Origin: Luteolibacter luteus
GTDB lineage: Bacteria > Verrucomicrobiota > Verrucomicrobiia > Verrucomicrobiales > Akkermansiaceae
Assembly: GCF_012913485.1 (NCBI RefSeq)
Contig: NZ_CP051774.1
Coordinates: forward strand, 3,100,001-3,164,000
Length of the DNA: 64,000 nt
Direction of reading: 5' to 3'
Position 1 is the stretch's first letter; each line of letters begins with the position of its first letter. The notes under the pieces are model-generated. The model saw only the letters and a program-made list of their open reading frames with translations. It did not search any database and was not told the origin of the DNA. Position numbers and translations under genes: made by a program. Shown here piece after piece: positions 55,560 through 64,000 of the stretch.

Positions 55560-56018
55560 GTGCTCCACATCGTCCTCGTTGCTCCCGAGATCCCGCACAA
55601 TGCCGGTGCCGCGGGAAGGCTCGCGCTCGCCACGGCCTCGCGCCTCCACCTCGTGAAACCGCTCGGGTTTTCCTTGGATGACAAGCACGTCCGCCGTACC
55701 GGTCTCGACTACTGGAAGGATGTCGATCTGCATGTCTGGGAAAACTTCGAGGAATTGAAAGCGGCGGCGGATCCCTCCGCCCGCTTCTGGTATCTCAGTA
55801 CAAAGACCACCCGCGCGCATTGGGATGCGGACTTCAAGGATGGCGACTACCTTGTCTTCGGCTGCGAGACCCGCGGCCTGCCGGAGGCCGTTGTCCAGGC
55901 CGCCGGAGATCACGGCCTGCGCATCCCGATGGTGGAGGGCGGCACGCGCAGCTTGAATCTATCCACCGCCATCGCGATCACCCTCTACGAGGCCGTTAGA
56001 CAGCGATCCTGCTCCTGA
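55560..56018 (+). CDS. trmL: tRNA (cytidine/uridine(34)-2'-O)-methyltransferase TrmL
   Basis: 152 residues from GTG 55560. SPOUT fold methylating the wobble base of tRNA-Leu in E. coli. Motifs: VAPEIPHNAGAAGRLA (usually PxNTGN; here HNAGAA), VFGCETRGLP, and IPMVEGGTRSLNLSTAIAITLYEA. It is probably cotranscribed with the S46 gene. Confidence 0.9.
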   Translation: MLHIVLVAPEIPHNAGAAGRLALATASRLHLVKPLGFSLDDKHVRRTGLDYWKDVDLHVWENFEELKAAADPSARFWYLSTKTTRAHWDADFKDGDYLVFGCETRGLPEAVVQAAGDHGLRIPMVEGGTRSLNLSTAIAITLYEAVRQRSCS

Positions 56019-56094
56019 ACTTCCCTGTGACGCCTTCGTTCCGGGGATCATTATGCTTGAGGATGGTTATCATTCAACTATCCAAGAATGAGCA

Positions 56095-58944
56095 ATGAAA
56101 TGTCTCGGCCTTTTCTCCCGAATGGCTGGACGCTTGATGGTGGCAGTCTCCCTCCTTGTGACTGCTGCTGCCGACCAAGCGCCCCTGACGGCCTCACAAG
56201 TGGCGACCCTTGCCTATAACAAGGGCTTCCGCGGTGGTTCCTTGATGGCCGCCATTGCGGTCGCGTCCGCGGAGTCGTCCTTCGACCCTGATGCAGTTTG
56301 CAACAATCTTCAGGAGATCGACGGCGCGAACCAACCGATTTTCTATCCAAACGGGAAACCGAAGATCGCGACCATCTCTACTTATGACGGCACCATGCTG
56401 CCGCTCAATCAGATCTATAATCTGAGCTCCGGCGGCCGGGGAAAGGTCATTGGTCACTGCCGAGGCCTTTGGCAGATCAACAGCATGCACTACGGCGGCA
56501 TTTCGAATGCGGCCACCTTCGACCCCGCGGTTGCAGTAGGCCATGCTTGGGACATCACACGCGGTGGCGGTTCCTGGGCCATGTGGACCAGTGTGATGAC
56601 GGGTAGCGCTTGGCAGCCCGCCCGCCTTGCCATGGCGCGTGCCGCTGCCCGCGCGATCGACCCGACCGTGCTTCCAGAGAATGTTGCCGCGGGTACCCGC
56701 ATCCGTGCATGGACCAGCGGTGGCGCCGTGCGCGCTACAGCGGGCGGTGCTTTCATCCGCTCGGTTCGTCAGGGAGATACCGGCACGATTCTCGCCGGAC
56801 CGGTGATGGCCTCCATCACCCAGAAAATCCACACCAGCCAGCATCTCTGGTATCGGATCCAATGGGACCACGGGACCACCGGCTGGTGTGTGGAGGAGTA
56901 TCTTACCCAGAACCCCAGCGCGGTTCAGATCGCATCGCAGGCCTACAATCCGTTTCCTGAGAATGGAAAAGTCAGGCTTCCGATCCATCAGGTGAACCTC
57001 CAGTGGAATATCGGCGCGAATACCAAGGAGATCCGCCTGCGCTTTGGAACGGACCCCGCCTTGGCGACTCCTGACACCGTGAAGTTGACCGGCGGATTCC
57101 AGACCGCATGGACCGCGTCGGGTCTTCAGAATTACCAGAACTACTACTGGCGCGTGGATTCCGTGAGCGGGAATGGCACTCTTGTCCAAGGTCCCACCTG
57201 GACTTTCCGCACCGTGCCGGTCGCGCCTCAACCGGTGACGCTCTCCAATATCACCGTCACCCCGAAGCCCGCGGGTGTCGGCCAGATGATTACCATCCGC
57301 GGCTTGGCTTCTTCACCAGGACCACAGCCGGTCATTATCGGTGCTTCCGTGGGTACCCGCAGCGATCCTGATCGCGATCTGGTCTTCAATGTTCCGGGAG
57401 GAAATGTGCCTACCCAGTTCACCCGCACCTTCCAACTCCCTGCCGACCTCGGTTTCGGCAGCTATGAATTGGTCGTCGCCGCATGGCAGGATGCCGATGG
57501 GAACAATACGATCGAATTTGGCGATCCGCGCATTACCCAAGCCACGGTTCCGGCAGGTGTGGTGATCGGTGACGTCACTCTTCCCGGCATCGCGAATCTC
57601 TCCGCCTCATCCGCCACTCATTTGCCGAATCAGGCCATCCAGCTTTCCGCCACCGCGACAGATAGCGGCGGCTCGGGCCTGGCCGGGGTCTACTTCTATC
57701 GCGCGATTGCCGAGAGCAATCCCGTTAACTGGATGGTGGTCGCGTATCGTCCTGCGACAGGAAATGGTCCGGTCACTCTAACTGCTCAGGACAATCCTCC
57801 GACGGAAGGACTCTATTGGTACGAGATGGAAGCCGTTGATGCCGGTGGAAACCGTCGGCGCTTGGCCGCTCCGGCTCCTGTCCGCATTCAGATCCCCGAT
57901 CTCGCGCCTCCTGTCGCCACCTGGGTGAATCCGGAGAACGGTATGACCATTGGCGGGGGCATTACCGTCACGGGGCAGGCCACCGATGACCGTTCGGTCG
58001 CAAGCGTTTACTACCGGGTCAATGGCGGTGCGTGGGTCCAGGTCTTCCAGAATTTTTACCAGTGGTCGGCTTCGGTGAATCTACAGCCCGGCTCCAATCT
58101 CATCGAGATGAGAGCAGTCGATATCGTCGGCAAGTCATCGCAGATCGAGCCTCTCTATCTCTATTCGACCGGCGGCGGTCCCTCCGTGTTCGATGAACGG
58201 ATCGATTTCAATGGCAATCAGTTGGGCTCCCATTGGCAGGTCGATGCTTCCGGTCCCTTCGACAATGGAATTGCGAACGAACGCTTGCAGGCAACGCAAG
58301 GGAACACCGCCGCCATCCGTACCAACAAGACCGTGCCGGCCAATACCATCGGGGTGGAGCTTCGCTTCGCTGCTGATAGCGGATCGGGCGTCTATTGGCA
58401 GGACAATGCCTCGCGCGAGTGGCGTATCGCGCTGAAGCAGAACCAGAACATGCTCGAGGTGGGTTACCTCGGCGCTGTTCAGAATGTGGCGATTCCCGGA
58501 GGCTTCAGCCAGCAATCGCGTATCCGGACTTTGTGGCGGGATGGCCACATCGAGATCGAGTTTGTTCTCCAAGGACAGCAACAGCCGATCGCACACGACC
58601 TCGCATTTCCCCTTCTGAAGCTTTCGAATCTAACCGGAATGATGGAGTTCCGCGTGCAAGCGGACTTCTCGAATTCCGCGACCATGGATGACATCCAGCT
58701 CCGGGCCCTGCGTCCTTGGGATCGCTTCGTGATCGAGAGGCATTCCATGAAATCCGGACAAAATTCGAAGCTTCGCTGGCCTTCCTTTGCGGGACGCTCG
58801 TATGCGATCGAAACCTCGCCCACCATGGGTGCCAACACCTGGACAGAGGCCGGACAAGTTCTCAGCCAAGGCTTGGTTACCGAGCAAACTTTCACCATGC
58901 CCGCAGGCAAGCGCCGTTTCGTCCGGGTGCGCGAGCTGCCCTGA
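56095..58944 (+). CDS. Exported lytic-transglycosylase-like protein with beta-rich modules
   Basis: 949 residues. Signal peptide to about 27. N-terminal SLT/lysozyme-like domain (about 30-175): the likely catalytic Glu is E60 in AVASAESSFDP, with GLWQIN (about 122) and AWDITRGGGSWAMWTS. Then an SH3-like part (IRSVRQGDTGTIL; WYRIQWDHGTTGWCVEEYL), Ig/fibronectin-like modules (about 290-720), a LamG-like region (about 730-890) and the verrucomicrobial end domain. Possibly cell-wall or external polymer cleavage with surface retention. Confidence 0.72.
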   Translation: MKCLGLFSRMAGRLMVAVSLLVTAAADQAPLTASQVATLAYNKGFRGGSLMAAIAVASAESSFDPDAVCNNLQEIDGANQPIFYPNGKPKIATISTYDGTMLPLNQIYNLSSGGRGKVIGHCRGLWQINSMHYGGISNAATFDPAVAVGHAWDITRGGGSWAMWTSVMTGSAWQPARLAMARAAARAIDPTVLPENVAAGTRIRAWTSGGAVRATAGGAFIRSVRQGDTGTILAGPVMASITQKIHTSQHLWYRIQWDHGTTGWCVEEYLTQNPSAVQIASQAYNPFPENGKVRLPIHQVNLQWNIGANTKEIRLRFGTDPALATPDTVKLTGGFQTAWTASGLQNYQNYYWRVDSVSGNGTLVQGPTWTFRTVPVAPQPVTLSNITVTPKPAGVGQMITIRGLASSPGPQPVIIGASVGTRSDPDRDLVFNVPGGNVPTQFTRTFQLPADLGFGSYELVVAAWQDADGNNTIEFGDPRITQATVPAGVVIGDVTLPGIANLSASSATHLPNQAIQLSATATDSGGSGLAGVYFYRAIAESNPVNWMVVAYRPATGNGPVTLTAQDNPPTEGLYWYEMEAVDAGGNRRRLAAPAPVRIQIPDLAPPVATWVNPENGMTIGGGITVTGQATDDRSVASVYYRVNGGAWVQVFQNFYQWSASVNLQPGSNLIEMRAVDIVGKSSQIEPLYLYSTGGGPSVFDERIDFNGNQLGSHWQVDASGPFDNGIANERLQATQGNTAAIRTNKTVPANTIGVELRFAADSGSGVYWQDNASREWRIALKQNQNMLEVGYLGAVQNVAIPGGFSQQSRIRTLWRDGHIEIEFVLQGQQQPIAHDLAFPLLKLSNLTGMMEFRVQADFSNSATMDDIQLRALRPWDRFVIERHSMKSGQNSKLRWPSFAGRSYAIETSPTMGANTWTEAGQVLSQGLVTEQTFTMPAGKRRFVRVRELP

Positions 58945-59001
58945 TGTCCCCGTTGTTTCCGGTTGCGCAGTCCGCGGATTTCGCGTTTCTCGCAACCTAG
59001 A

Positions 59002-61074
59002 TTGAAGACCTCCTCCATCGCCCTATTTGCGGTTGCGACCGCCCCCTTGGCAGCGCAGGTAACCCTGCCGGAAATGACGGTTCTTGCCGAACGCCGCGGC
59101 GGCAGCGTGGCGGACATGCCCGGCTGGACATTGGCGGAATGGGACCGCGTGGAGCTTTCGAAGGAAGCGCCGCGCACCCTTGATGAACTTCTGGCGGACG
59201 AGCCGTCATTCTCCCTCTACCGCCGCCAGACCTCGCTCTTCGGAAATCCCACTTCGGCGGGCGTGAGCCTGCGGAATACCGGTGCCACCGCTGCCTCCCG
59301 CACCTTGGTCCTGCTCGATGGCATCCCGCAAAATGATCCCTTCGGCGGCTGGGTTTATTGGGCGCGCCACGACCCGGCGACCTTGGAGTCGGTGCGCATT
59401 GTTCCTTCGGCGCGATCCGTCGTGTGGGGCAATCAAAGCCCTGCAGGCGTGGTCCAGCTTACCAGTCATCCGGCCTTTGAAGAGCGGCACCTGCTGCGCA
59501 TCGGCGGTGGCAGCCAAGGAACGATCTCGGCCGCGACTTCTCACAATCTCGTCGGTGAAGACGGGAAGCTCGCCTTCGCCTTCTCCGCCTTCGGCATGCA
59601 CTCGGATGGCTTCGATGCCGTTCCTTCCTGGCAGCGCGGGATCATCGACCGGCGGCTCGATATCGATGTCATCGGCGCGGATCTCAAGGTCGCATGGCTC
59701 GCCGCGCCTGGCCTCGTCGTGGAGCCGAAGTTCTCCTGGTACGAGGAGAACCGTGGCAATGGCACCCCTCTCGCGGGCAACTCGACCGAGGCCATCGATC
59801 TCTCGCTACGCATCACCTCGGAGGCGGACGCCGGCTTCTCATGGCAAGCGCTCGCCTACTATCAGCAGCGCCGCTTTGAATCGATGTTCACTTCGGTGAA
59901 TGCGGCCCGCAGCGCCGAGAATCCCTCGCTCGACCAATTCCATGTCCCCGGAACCGGCACCGGTGGTGCCTTCACCCTCAAGTGGGAACCCGCAGGGCCA
60001 TGGTCGGTCACCGCAGGCGCGGACCTTCGTCAAATTCATGGTGCCACGAATGAAGATGCCACCTTCATCGGCGGACGCTTCACCCGTCGTCGCCAAGCCG
60101 GCGGCGAGCAAGGGCTCACTGGCCTCTTCGTTTCGGCTGGCTACGAGATGGAGTCGAGGACCCGCATCGATGCCAGCTTGCGCGGCGATGCCTGGTGGCT
60201 TGAAGACGGACGGCGCTTGGAGACCTCATTGGTCACCGGCCTGCCGTTGCGCACGGATATCCAGCCGGACCGGGATGGCGTGGAGCCCTCCTTCTCGCTC
60301 GCGTTAACGCATCCCGCCACGGACGACCTCGAACTCGGCCTTTCCGCCGGTACCAGCTTCCGCCTGCCCACCCTGAACGAGTTGCATCGCCCCTTCCGGG
60401 TGCGGAACGACATCGTGGAAGCAAACCCGGCACTTGATCCCGAGCGCTTCTATAGCCTCGAAGGCACACTCGATTGGCAAGCCGCGAAGAGCCTGAAGTT
60501 CAACTCCGCGCTCTTTTACAACTGGATCCGCGATGCCATCGCGAATGTTCCCATCACCGATCCCGCGCAGATCGCCGCCATCTTTGGCACCATCCCCGCG
60601 GGTGGTTCCGGCTCGCAGCGCCAGAATGTGGATGAAGCCCAGGTCTTCGGCGTCGAGGCGGGCCTCGAATGGGAGCCACGCCAGGAATGGACCTTCGGTC
60701 TCAATGGTATCTGGAGCGAAACCGAGTTCACCGACTCCTCGCGCCAGCCGCTCTTGGAAGGGAAGCCCTTCCCGCAAGCCCCCGATCTGAGGCTGAATGC
60801 CTCCGCGGAGTGGCATTTCACGGAGAAGCTCACCTTCTTCACCGGCTACGAATACGGATCCTATCAATACGACGATGCCCTCGCCGCGCGCCGCATCCCC
60901 AGCTATACCAGCGCGAAGATCGGCGCGACCTGGCAGGCGCGCGAGGACCTCCTGCTTCATGCTCGCGTGGACAATCTCTTCGACAAGGAGATCGCCACCG
61001 GACTCAGCAGCGATGGCATCCGCACGATCGCGGCACCGCGTTCCCTCTGGGTCGGCGCGGAGTGGTCCTTCTGA
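59002..61074 (+). CDS. TonB-dependent outer-membrane receptor
   Basis: 690 residues from TTG 59002 (signal (L)KTSSIALFAVATAPLAAQ); an in-frame TTG at 58963 is the alternative. Plug domain (about 20-150: LPEMTVLAER, TLDELLADEPSFSLYRRQ, SAGVSLRNTGATAASRTLVLLDGIPQNDPFGG, VVWGNQSPAGVVQLTS) and a 22-strand type barrel to the C-terminal WSF. The ligand is unknown. Two PQQ-type dehydrogenases follow in the same direction (75-base gap), so PQQ uptake (as for E. coli PqqU/YncD) is one idea, not supported by motif. Confidence 0.88.
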   Translation: MKTSSIALFAVATAPLAAQVTLPEMTVLAERRGGSVADMPGWTLAEWDRVELSKEAPRTLDELLADEPSFSLYRRQTSLFGNPTSAGVSLRNTGATAASRTLVLLDGIPQNDPFGGWVYWARHDPATLESVRIVPSARSVVWGNQSPAGVVQLTSHPAFEERHLLRIGGGSQGTISAATSHNLVGEDGKLAFAFSAFGMHSDGFDAVPSWQRGIIDRRLDIDVIGADLKVAWLAAPGLVVEPKFSWYEENRGNGTPLAGNSTEAIDLSLRITSEADAGFSWQALAYYQQRRFESMFTSVNAARSAENPSLDQFHVPGTGTGGAFTLKWEPAGPWSVTAGADLRQIHGATNEDATFIGGRFTRRRQAGGEQGLTGLFVSAGYEMESRTRIDASLRGDAWWLEDGRRLETSLVTGLPLRTDIQPDRDGVEPSFSLALTHPATDDLELGLSAGTSFRLPTLNELHRPFRVRNDIVEANPALDPERFYSLEGTLDWQAAKSLKFNSALFYNWIRDAIANVPITDPAQIAAIFGTIPAGGSGSQRQNVDEAQVFGVEAGLEWEPRQEWTFGLNGIWSETEFTDSSRQPLLEGKPFPQAPDLRLNASAEWHFTEKLTFFTGYEYGSYQYDDALAARRIPSYTSAKIGATWQAREDLLLHARVDNLFDKEIATGLSSDGIRTIAAPRSLWVGAEWSF

Positions 61075-61148
61075 GGGAAATCTTGGAATAAAACCACAGA
61101 ACGGGAATTGGATTCACCGGACTTCACTCGTAAGAGTCGCTCAACCAC

Positions 61149-62567
61149 ATGAAACGCCTCCTCCTTGCTGCCGCGCTGACGGTGCCGCTCCACGCCCAGG
61201 ACCAGCCTGACTACTCGAAAATGAAGACCGATCAGGTCTTCGAGCAACTTTGCTCCGGCTGCCACGGCAAGGATCTCAGCGGTGGCCAGGGTGGCTCGCT
61301 GATTGATGGCGAGTGGAAGCACGGCAGTTCGGACGATGAGCTACTGAAGTCGATCAAGGAGGGCAATGCCCAGCTGGGGATGACTCCTTTCAAGACCATC
61401 CTCGATGACCGCCAGATCCGCTCGCTCGTCATCTTCATCCGCGAAAAGGAGAAGCAGGCGAAGGAGAAGGGCATGACTTTCCCCAAGCCCGAGCCGGGCA
61501 AGGTTACCAAGACCGAGCACGAGAGCTACAAGATCGAGATGGTGGTCGAGGAAGGCCTGAAGAACCCCTGGGCCATCGCCTTCCTTCCGGATGGCCGCAA
61601 GCTCGTCACCGAGAAGGCGGGCCGCCTCCGCATCATCGAGGCCGATGGCAAGCTGAACCCCGAACCGGTAAAGGGCACGCCGCAGATCATCGATCACGGC
61701 CAAGGCGGCTTGATGGAAGTGGCTGTCCATCCGGACTACGAAAAGAACGGCTGGATCTACCTTGGCTTCGCCGATGGGACCCGTGAGGGCCGCGATGTGA
61801 AGACGATCACCGCTTACGTCCGCGGGAAGCTGAAGGATGGCGAGTGGGTGGAGCAACAGCAGATCTGGAAGGCTGATTCGAAGTTCTACACCGGTGCCGG
61901 CGTCCATTTCGGGACCCGCATCGTCTTCGACAAGGGCTACATCTACTTCCCCGTCGGCGAGCGCGGCGGAAACATGGAGGCTCAGGATGTGGAGAATGCG
62001 AAGGGCAAGATTTACCGCCTCTTCGAAGATGGCCGTGTGCCGGAGGACAATCCGAAGTTTGAGGGCAAGACCCCCGTTCCCGGTCTCTGGACCTATGGCC
62101 ACCGTAATCCGCAGGGCCTCGATATCGATCCGCGCGACGGCTCGATCTACGACACCGAGCACGGCCCGCGCGGTGGCGACGAGCTGAACTGGATCCAGCC
62201 CGGCCACAACTACGGCTGGCCGGTCATCACTTACGGCATGAACTACGACGGCACGCCGATCACCGGTAAGACGGCCGAGGAGGGCATGGATCAGCCGCTG
62301 ACCTACTGGCAGCCGAGTATCGCCACTTGCGGGCTTTCCTTCTACCGCGGCGACAAGTTCCCGAAGTGGAAGAACGACCTCTTTGCCGGGGCGCTTGCCC
62401 AGCAGGAGATCCGCCGCCTGCGGATCGTGGATCACAAGGTGACGGAGCAGGAAATCGTGCTGAAGAACATCGGTCGCGTGCGTGACGTCACGGACGCTCC
62501 GGACGGTTTCATTTACGTCATTCTGAATGGTCCGGATCGCATTGTGCGGCTGGTTCCGGCAGAGTGA
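61149..62567 (+). CDS. PQQ-type sugar dehydrogenase with N-terminal cytochrome c
   Basis: 472 residues. Signal peptide MKRLLLAAALTVPLHAQ, a cytochrome c domain with CSGCHG (C35, C38, H39; distal Met in LGMTPF), then a six-bladed glucose/sorbosone dehydrogenase propeller (about 125-470: GLKNPWAIAFLPDGRKLVTEKAGRLRII, TYGHRNPQGLDIDP, DTEHGPRGGDELN). Periplasmic sugar oxidation feeding electrons straight into its heme. The next gene has the reverse domain order and overlaps by four bases (GTGA). Confidence 0.9.
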   Translation: MKRLLLAAALTVPLHAQDQPDYSKMKTDQVFEQLCSGCHGKDLSGGQGGSLIDGEWKHGSSDDELLKSIKEGNAQLGMTPFKTILDDRQIRSLVIFIREKEKQAKEKGMTFPKPEPGKVTKTEHESYKIEMVVEEGLKNPWAIAFLPDGRKLVTEKAGRLRIIEADGKLNPEPVKGTPQIIDHGQGGLMEVAVHPDYEKNGWIYLGFADGTREGRDVKTITAYVRGKLKDGEWVEQQQIWKADSKFYTGAGVHFGTRIVFDKGYIYFPVGERGGNMEAQDVENAKGKIYRLFEDGRVPEDNPKFEGKTPVPGLWTYGHRNPQGLDIDPRDGSIYDTEHGPRGGDELNWIQPGHNYGWPVITYGMNYDGTPITGKTAEEGMDQPLTYWQPSIATCGLSFYRGDKFPKWKNDLFAGALAQQEIRRLRIVDHKVTEQEIVLKNIGRVRDVTDAPDGFIYVILNGPDRIVRLVPAE

Positions 62568-63994
62568 AGGGAGTGAAATCCCTGCTCCTCCTCACGGCAC
62601 CGGCGTTGGCCGGTGCCGCCCCGCTTTCCATTTCCGCTCCACCGGATGCCGCGCTGGTCACCCCGCACCGCATCGAAGTGCTGGCGGAGGGGTTGAAGGT
62701 GCCGTGGGAGCTGCGCTTCCTGCCGGATGGGCGGCAGATCTTCACCGAGCGGATCGGCCGGGTGAGGATCATCGAGGATGGGAAGCTTCTGGATGAGCCC
62801 GCACTGATCCTACCCGCAGCCCAAGGGAACAAGATGGGGCTCTTGGGTCTCGTCCTGGCTCCGGATTTCGAGAAGACCGGTCACCTCTTTCTCGCTTGGG
62901 ACAAGCAGCTCGGGGAGCGCCGCTTCGAGTTGCGCATGGAGCGCTACCGCTTGGAGGGTAATAAGCTGGTCGAGCCGAAGACCATCATTGAAGGGATCGC
63001 CGCGAATCAGAATCACACCGGCTGCCGCCTCGAATTCGGTCCGGATGGGAAGCTCTACATGACCACTGGCGATGCCGACCAAGCCGAGGGTTCCCAGAAG
63101 CTTGATCAGCTCCACGGCAAGATCCTGCGCTTTAACGCGGACGGGAGCGTGCCGGACGACAATCCCTTCGTGGGCAAGGAGGGCGCTCGCCCCGAGATCT
63201 GGTCCTACGGCCACCGGAATCCGCAGGGCCTCGCCTTCCAACCCGGGACCGGCCGCCTCTACGAATCCGAGCACGGCCCGCTTCATGGGGATGAGGTGAA
63301 CTTGATCGAAAAGGGCGCAAACTACGGCTGGCCCGTGATTTCGCACCGCCGCGAGGCCGAGGGGATGCGCGTGCCGCTGATCGAAGTCACCCCGGCGGTC
63401 GGCCCCGGCAGGCTGCTCTTTTACCAAGGGAAAGCCTTCCCGGAGTTGCGCGGCTCGCTGCTGCTGTGCTGCCTCCGCGGCTCGGCGGTCTTCCGGATTT
63501 CCCTCGGCGGCGATGGGCTGCCGGTCCACATCGAGCGCCTCTGGCACGAGAAATGGGGGCGGATCCGCTTCATCAATGAGGCTCCGGACGGCTCACTGTG
63601 GCTCGGCACTTCCATGCAGGATCCGCCCGAAGGCCGGCCGAACGAAGGTGATGACAAGCTGATCCACATCACCGCCGACCCAAAGGGCACGGTCGAAAAG
63701 GTGGCGGGAAACGCCGTCGAGCCGGTGCTTTTGACTCCGGCAACGGTCGATCCGGAAAAAATCATTGCCGCCGCCTGTGCCTCCTGTCACGGACCCGGCC
63801 TCGCCGGCGGTGAAAAGCGCGGACTTCTTTCAGGGGAGTTCAAACATGTCACAAATCCCGCCGATTTGGAAAAAACGATTCGCGATGGCCTCCCCGCTGC
63901 GGGCATGCCTCCGGCCTCGGGGCTGTTGAGCGACAGGCAGATAGGCATTGTTGCCGAGTTCATTCGCCAGAAGCGGGCCGCATCTTCGAATTGA
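62564..63994 (+). CDS. PQQ-type sugar dehydrogenase with C-terminal cytochrome c
   Basis: 476 residues from GTG 62564; GTG 62573, also in frame, is equally plausible and starts the signal peptide. The propeller comes first (about 40-375: GLKVPWELRFLPDGRQIFTE, SYGHRNPQGLAFQPG, SEHGPLHGDEVN), then a cytochrome c domain with CASCHG (C405, C408, H409) and a C-terminal AGMPP. Paralogue of the upstream product with the heme module at the opposite end. It ends 6 bases before the window edge. Confidence 0.9.
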   Translation: MKGVKSLLLLTAPALAGAAPLSISAPPDAALVTPHRIEVLAEGLKVPWELRFLPDGRQIFTERIGRVRIIEDGKLLDEPALILPAAQGNKMGLLGLVLAPDFEKTGHLFLAWDKQLGERRFELRMERYRLEGNKLVEPKTIIEGIAANQNHTGCRLEFGPDGKLYMTTGDADQAEGSQKLDQLHGKILRFNADGSVPDDNPFVGKEGARPEIWSYGHRNPQGLAFQPGTGRLYESEHGPLHGDEVNLIEKGANYGWPVISHRREAEGMRVPLIEVTPAVGPGRLLFYQGKAFPELRGSLLLCCLRGSAVFRISLGGDGLPVHIERLWHEKWGRIRFINEAPDGSLWLGTSMQDPPEGRPNEGDDKLIHITADPKGTVEKVAGNAVEPVLLTPATVDPEKIIAAACASCHGPGLAGGEKRGLLSGEFKHVTNPADLEKTIRDGLPAAGMPPASGLLSDRQIGIVAEFIRQKRAASSN

Positions 63995-64000
63995 AATTAG

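Overview
The window looks like chromosome from a Verrucomicrobiota bacterium, probably Verrucomicrobiaceae (Luteolibacter- or Haloferula-like). This is inferred from a GC-rich sequence, a PEP-CTERM sorting signal, several long exported proteins ending in the 'DADxDGLxNxxEYAxGxDP'-type C-terminal module, DUF1080 proteins, few clear Shine-Dalgarno sites, and many hairpin terminators. No rRNA, CRISPR array, insertion sequence or prophage was seen. There is one tRNA, an unusual tRNA-Ile with anticodon UAU.

Layout. 1-9.4 kb: truncated GH110-like galactosidase, dihydrolipoyl dehydrogenase, two overlapping LysR-type genes, a pair of exported paralogues (one with PEP-CTERM), small exported or Ala-rich proteins, and ribD. 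9.4-18.7 kb: regulation and stress. It holds a TPR protein, a NarL-type histidine kinase/response regulator/SDR run, a BlaI repressor with an M56 peptidase-penicillin-binding fusion receptor, and OxyR divergent from a catalase with an ankyrin partner. 18.7-31.4 kb: ELWxxDGT-repeat protein, C25-type peptidase, CBM9-like protein, endonuclease/phosphatase-fold protein, glutathione peroxidase, alanine racemase, small membrane proteins, tRNA, and a DUF1080 + Gfo/Idh/MocA pair typical of 3-keto-glycoside chemistry. 31.4-43.7 kb: small Cys protein behind twin palindromes, RF3, sialate esterase-like protein, ApbE, a 1872-residue CotH/lamin-tail surface protein, and RF2 with its programmed +1 frameshift.

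43.8-52.9 kb is the most distinctive part, a probable copper-resistance island on the plus strand. It encodes two related CCC-motif exported peptides, a beta-barrel-like exported protein, a periplasmic HMA protein, CsoR with a candidate operator, a CopA-type P1B ATPase with twin heavy-metal-binding modules, an SO_0444-type permease with four CC pairs at its N-terminus, a multicopper oxidase fused to its own C-terminal outer-membrane barrel, and two small CCxxC lipoproteins. The genes suggest a path from cytosolic sensing and export, through periplasmic binding, to oxidation at the outer membrane.

53-64 kb: S46 peptidase, TrmL, a 949-residue exported lytic-transglycosylase-like protein, a TonB-dependent receptor, and two adjacent PQQ-type sugar dehydrogenases carrying cytochrome c domains at opposite ends. 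The strongest candidates for something undescribed are the oxidase-barrel fusion with the CCC peptides, and the BlaR1-like receptor whose penicillin-binding domain has lost its KTG box and sits behind a 9-4-9 palindrome.
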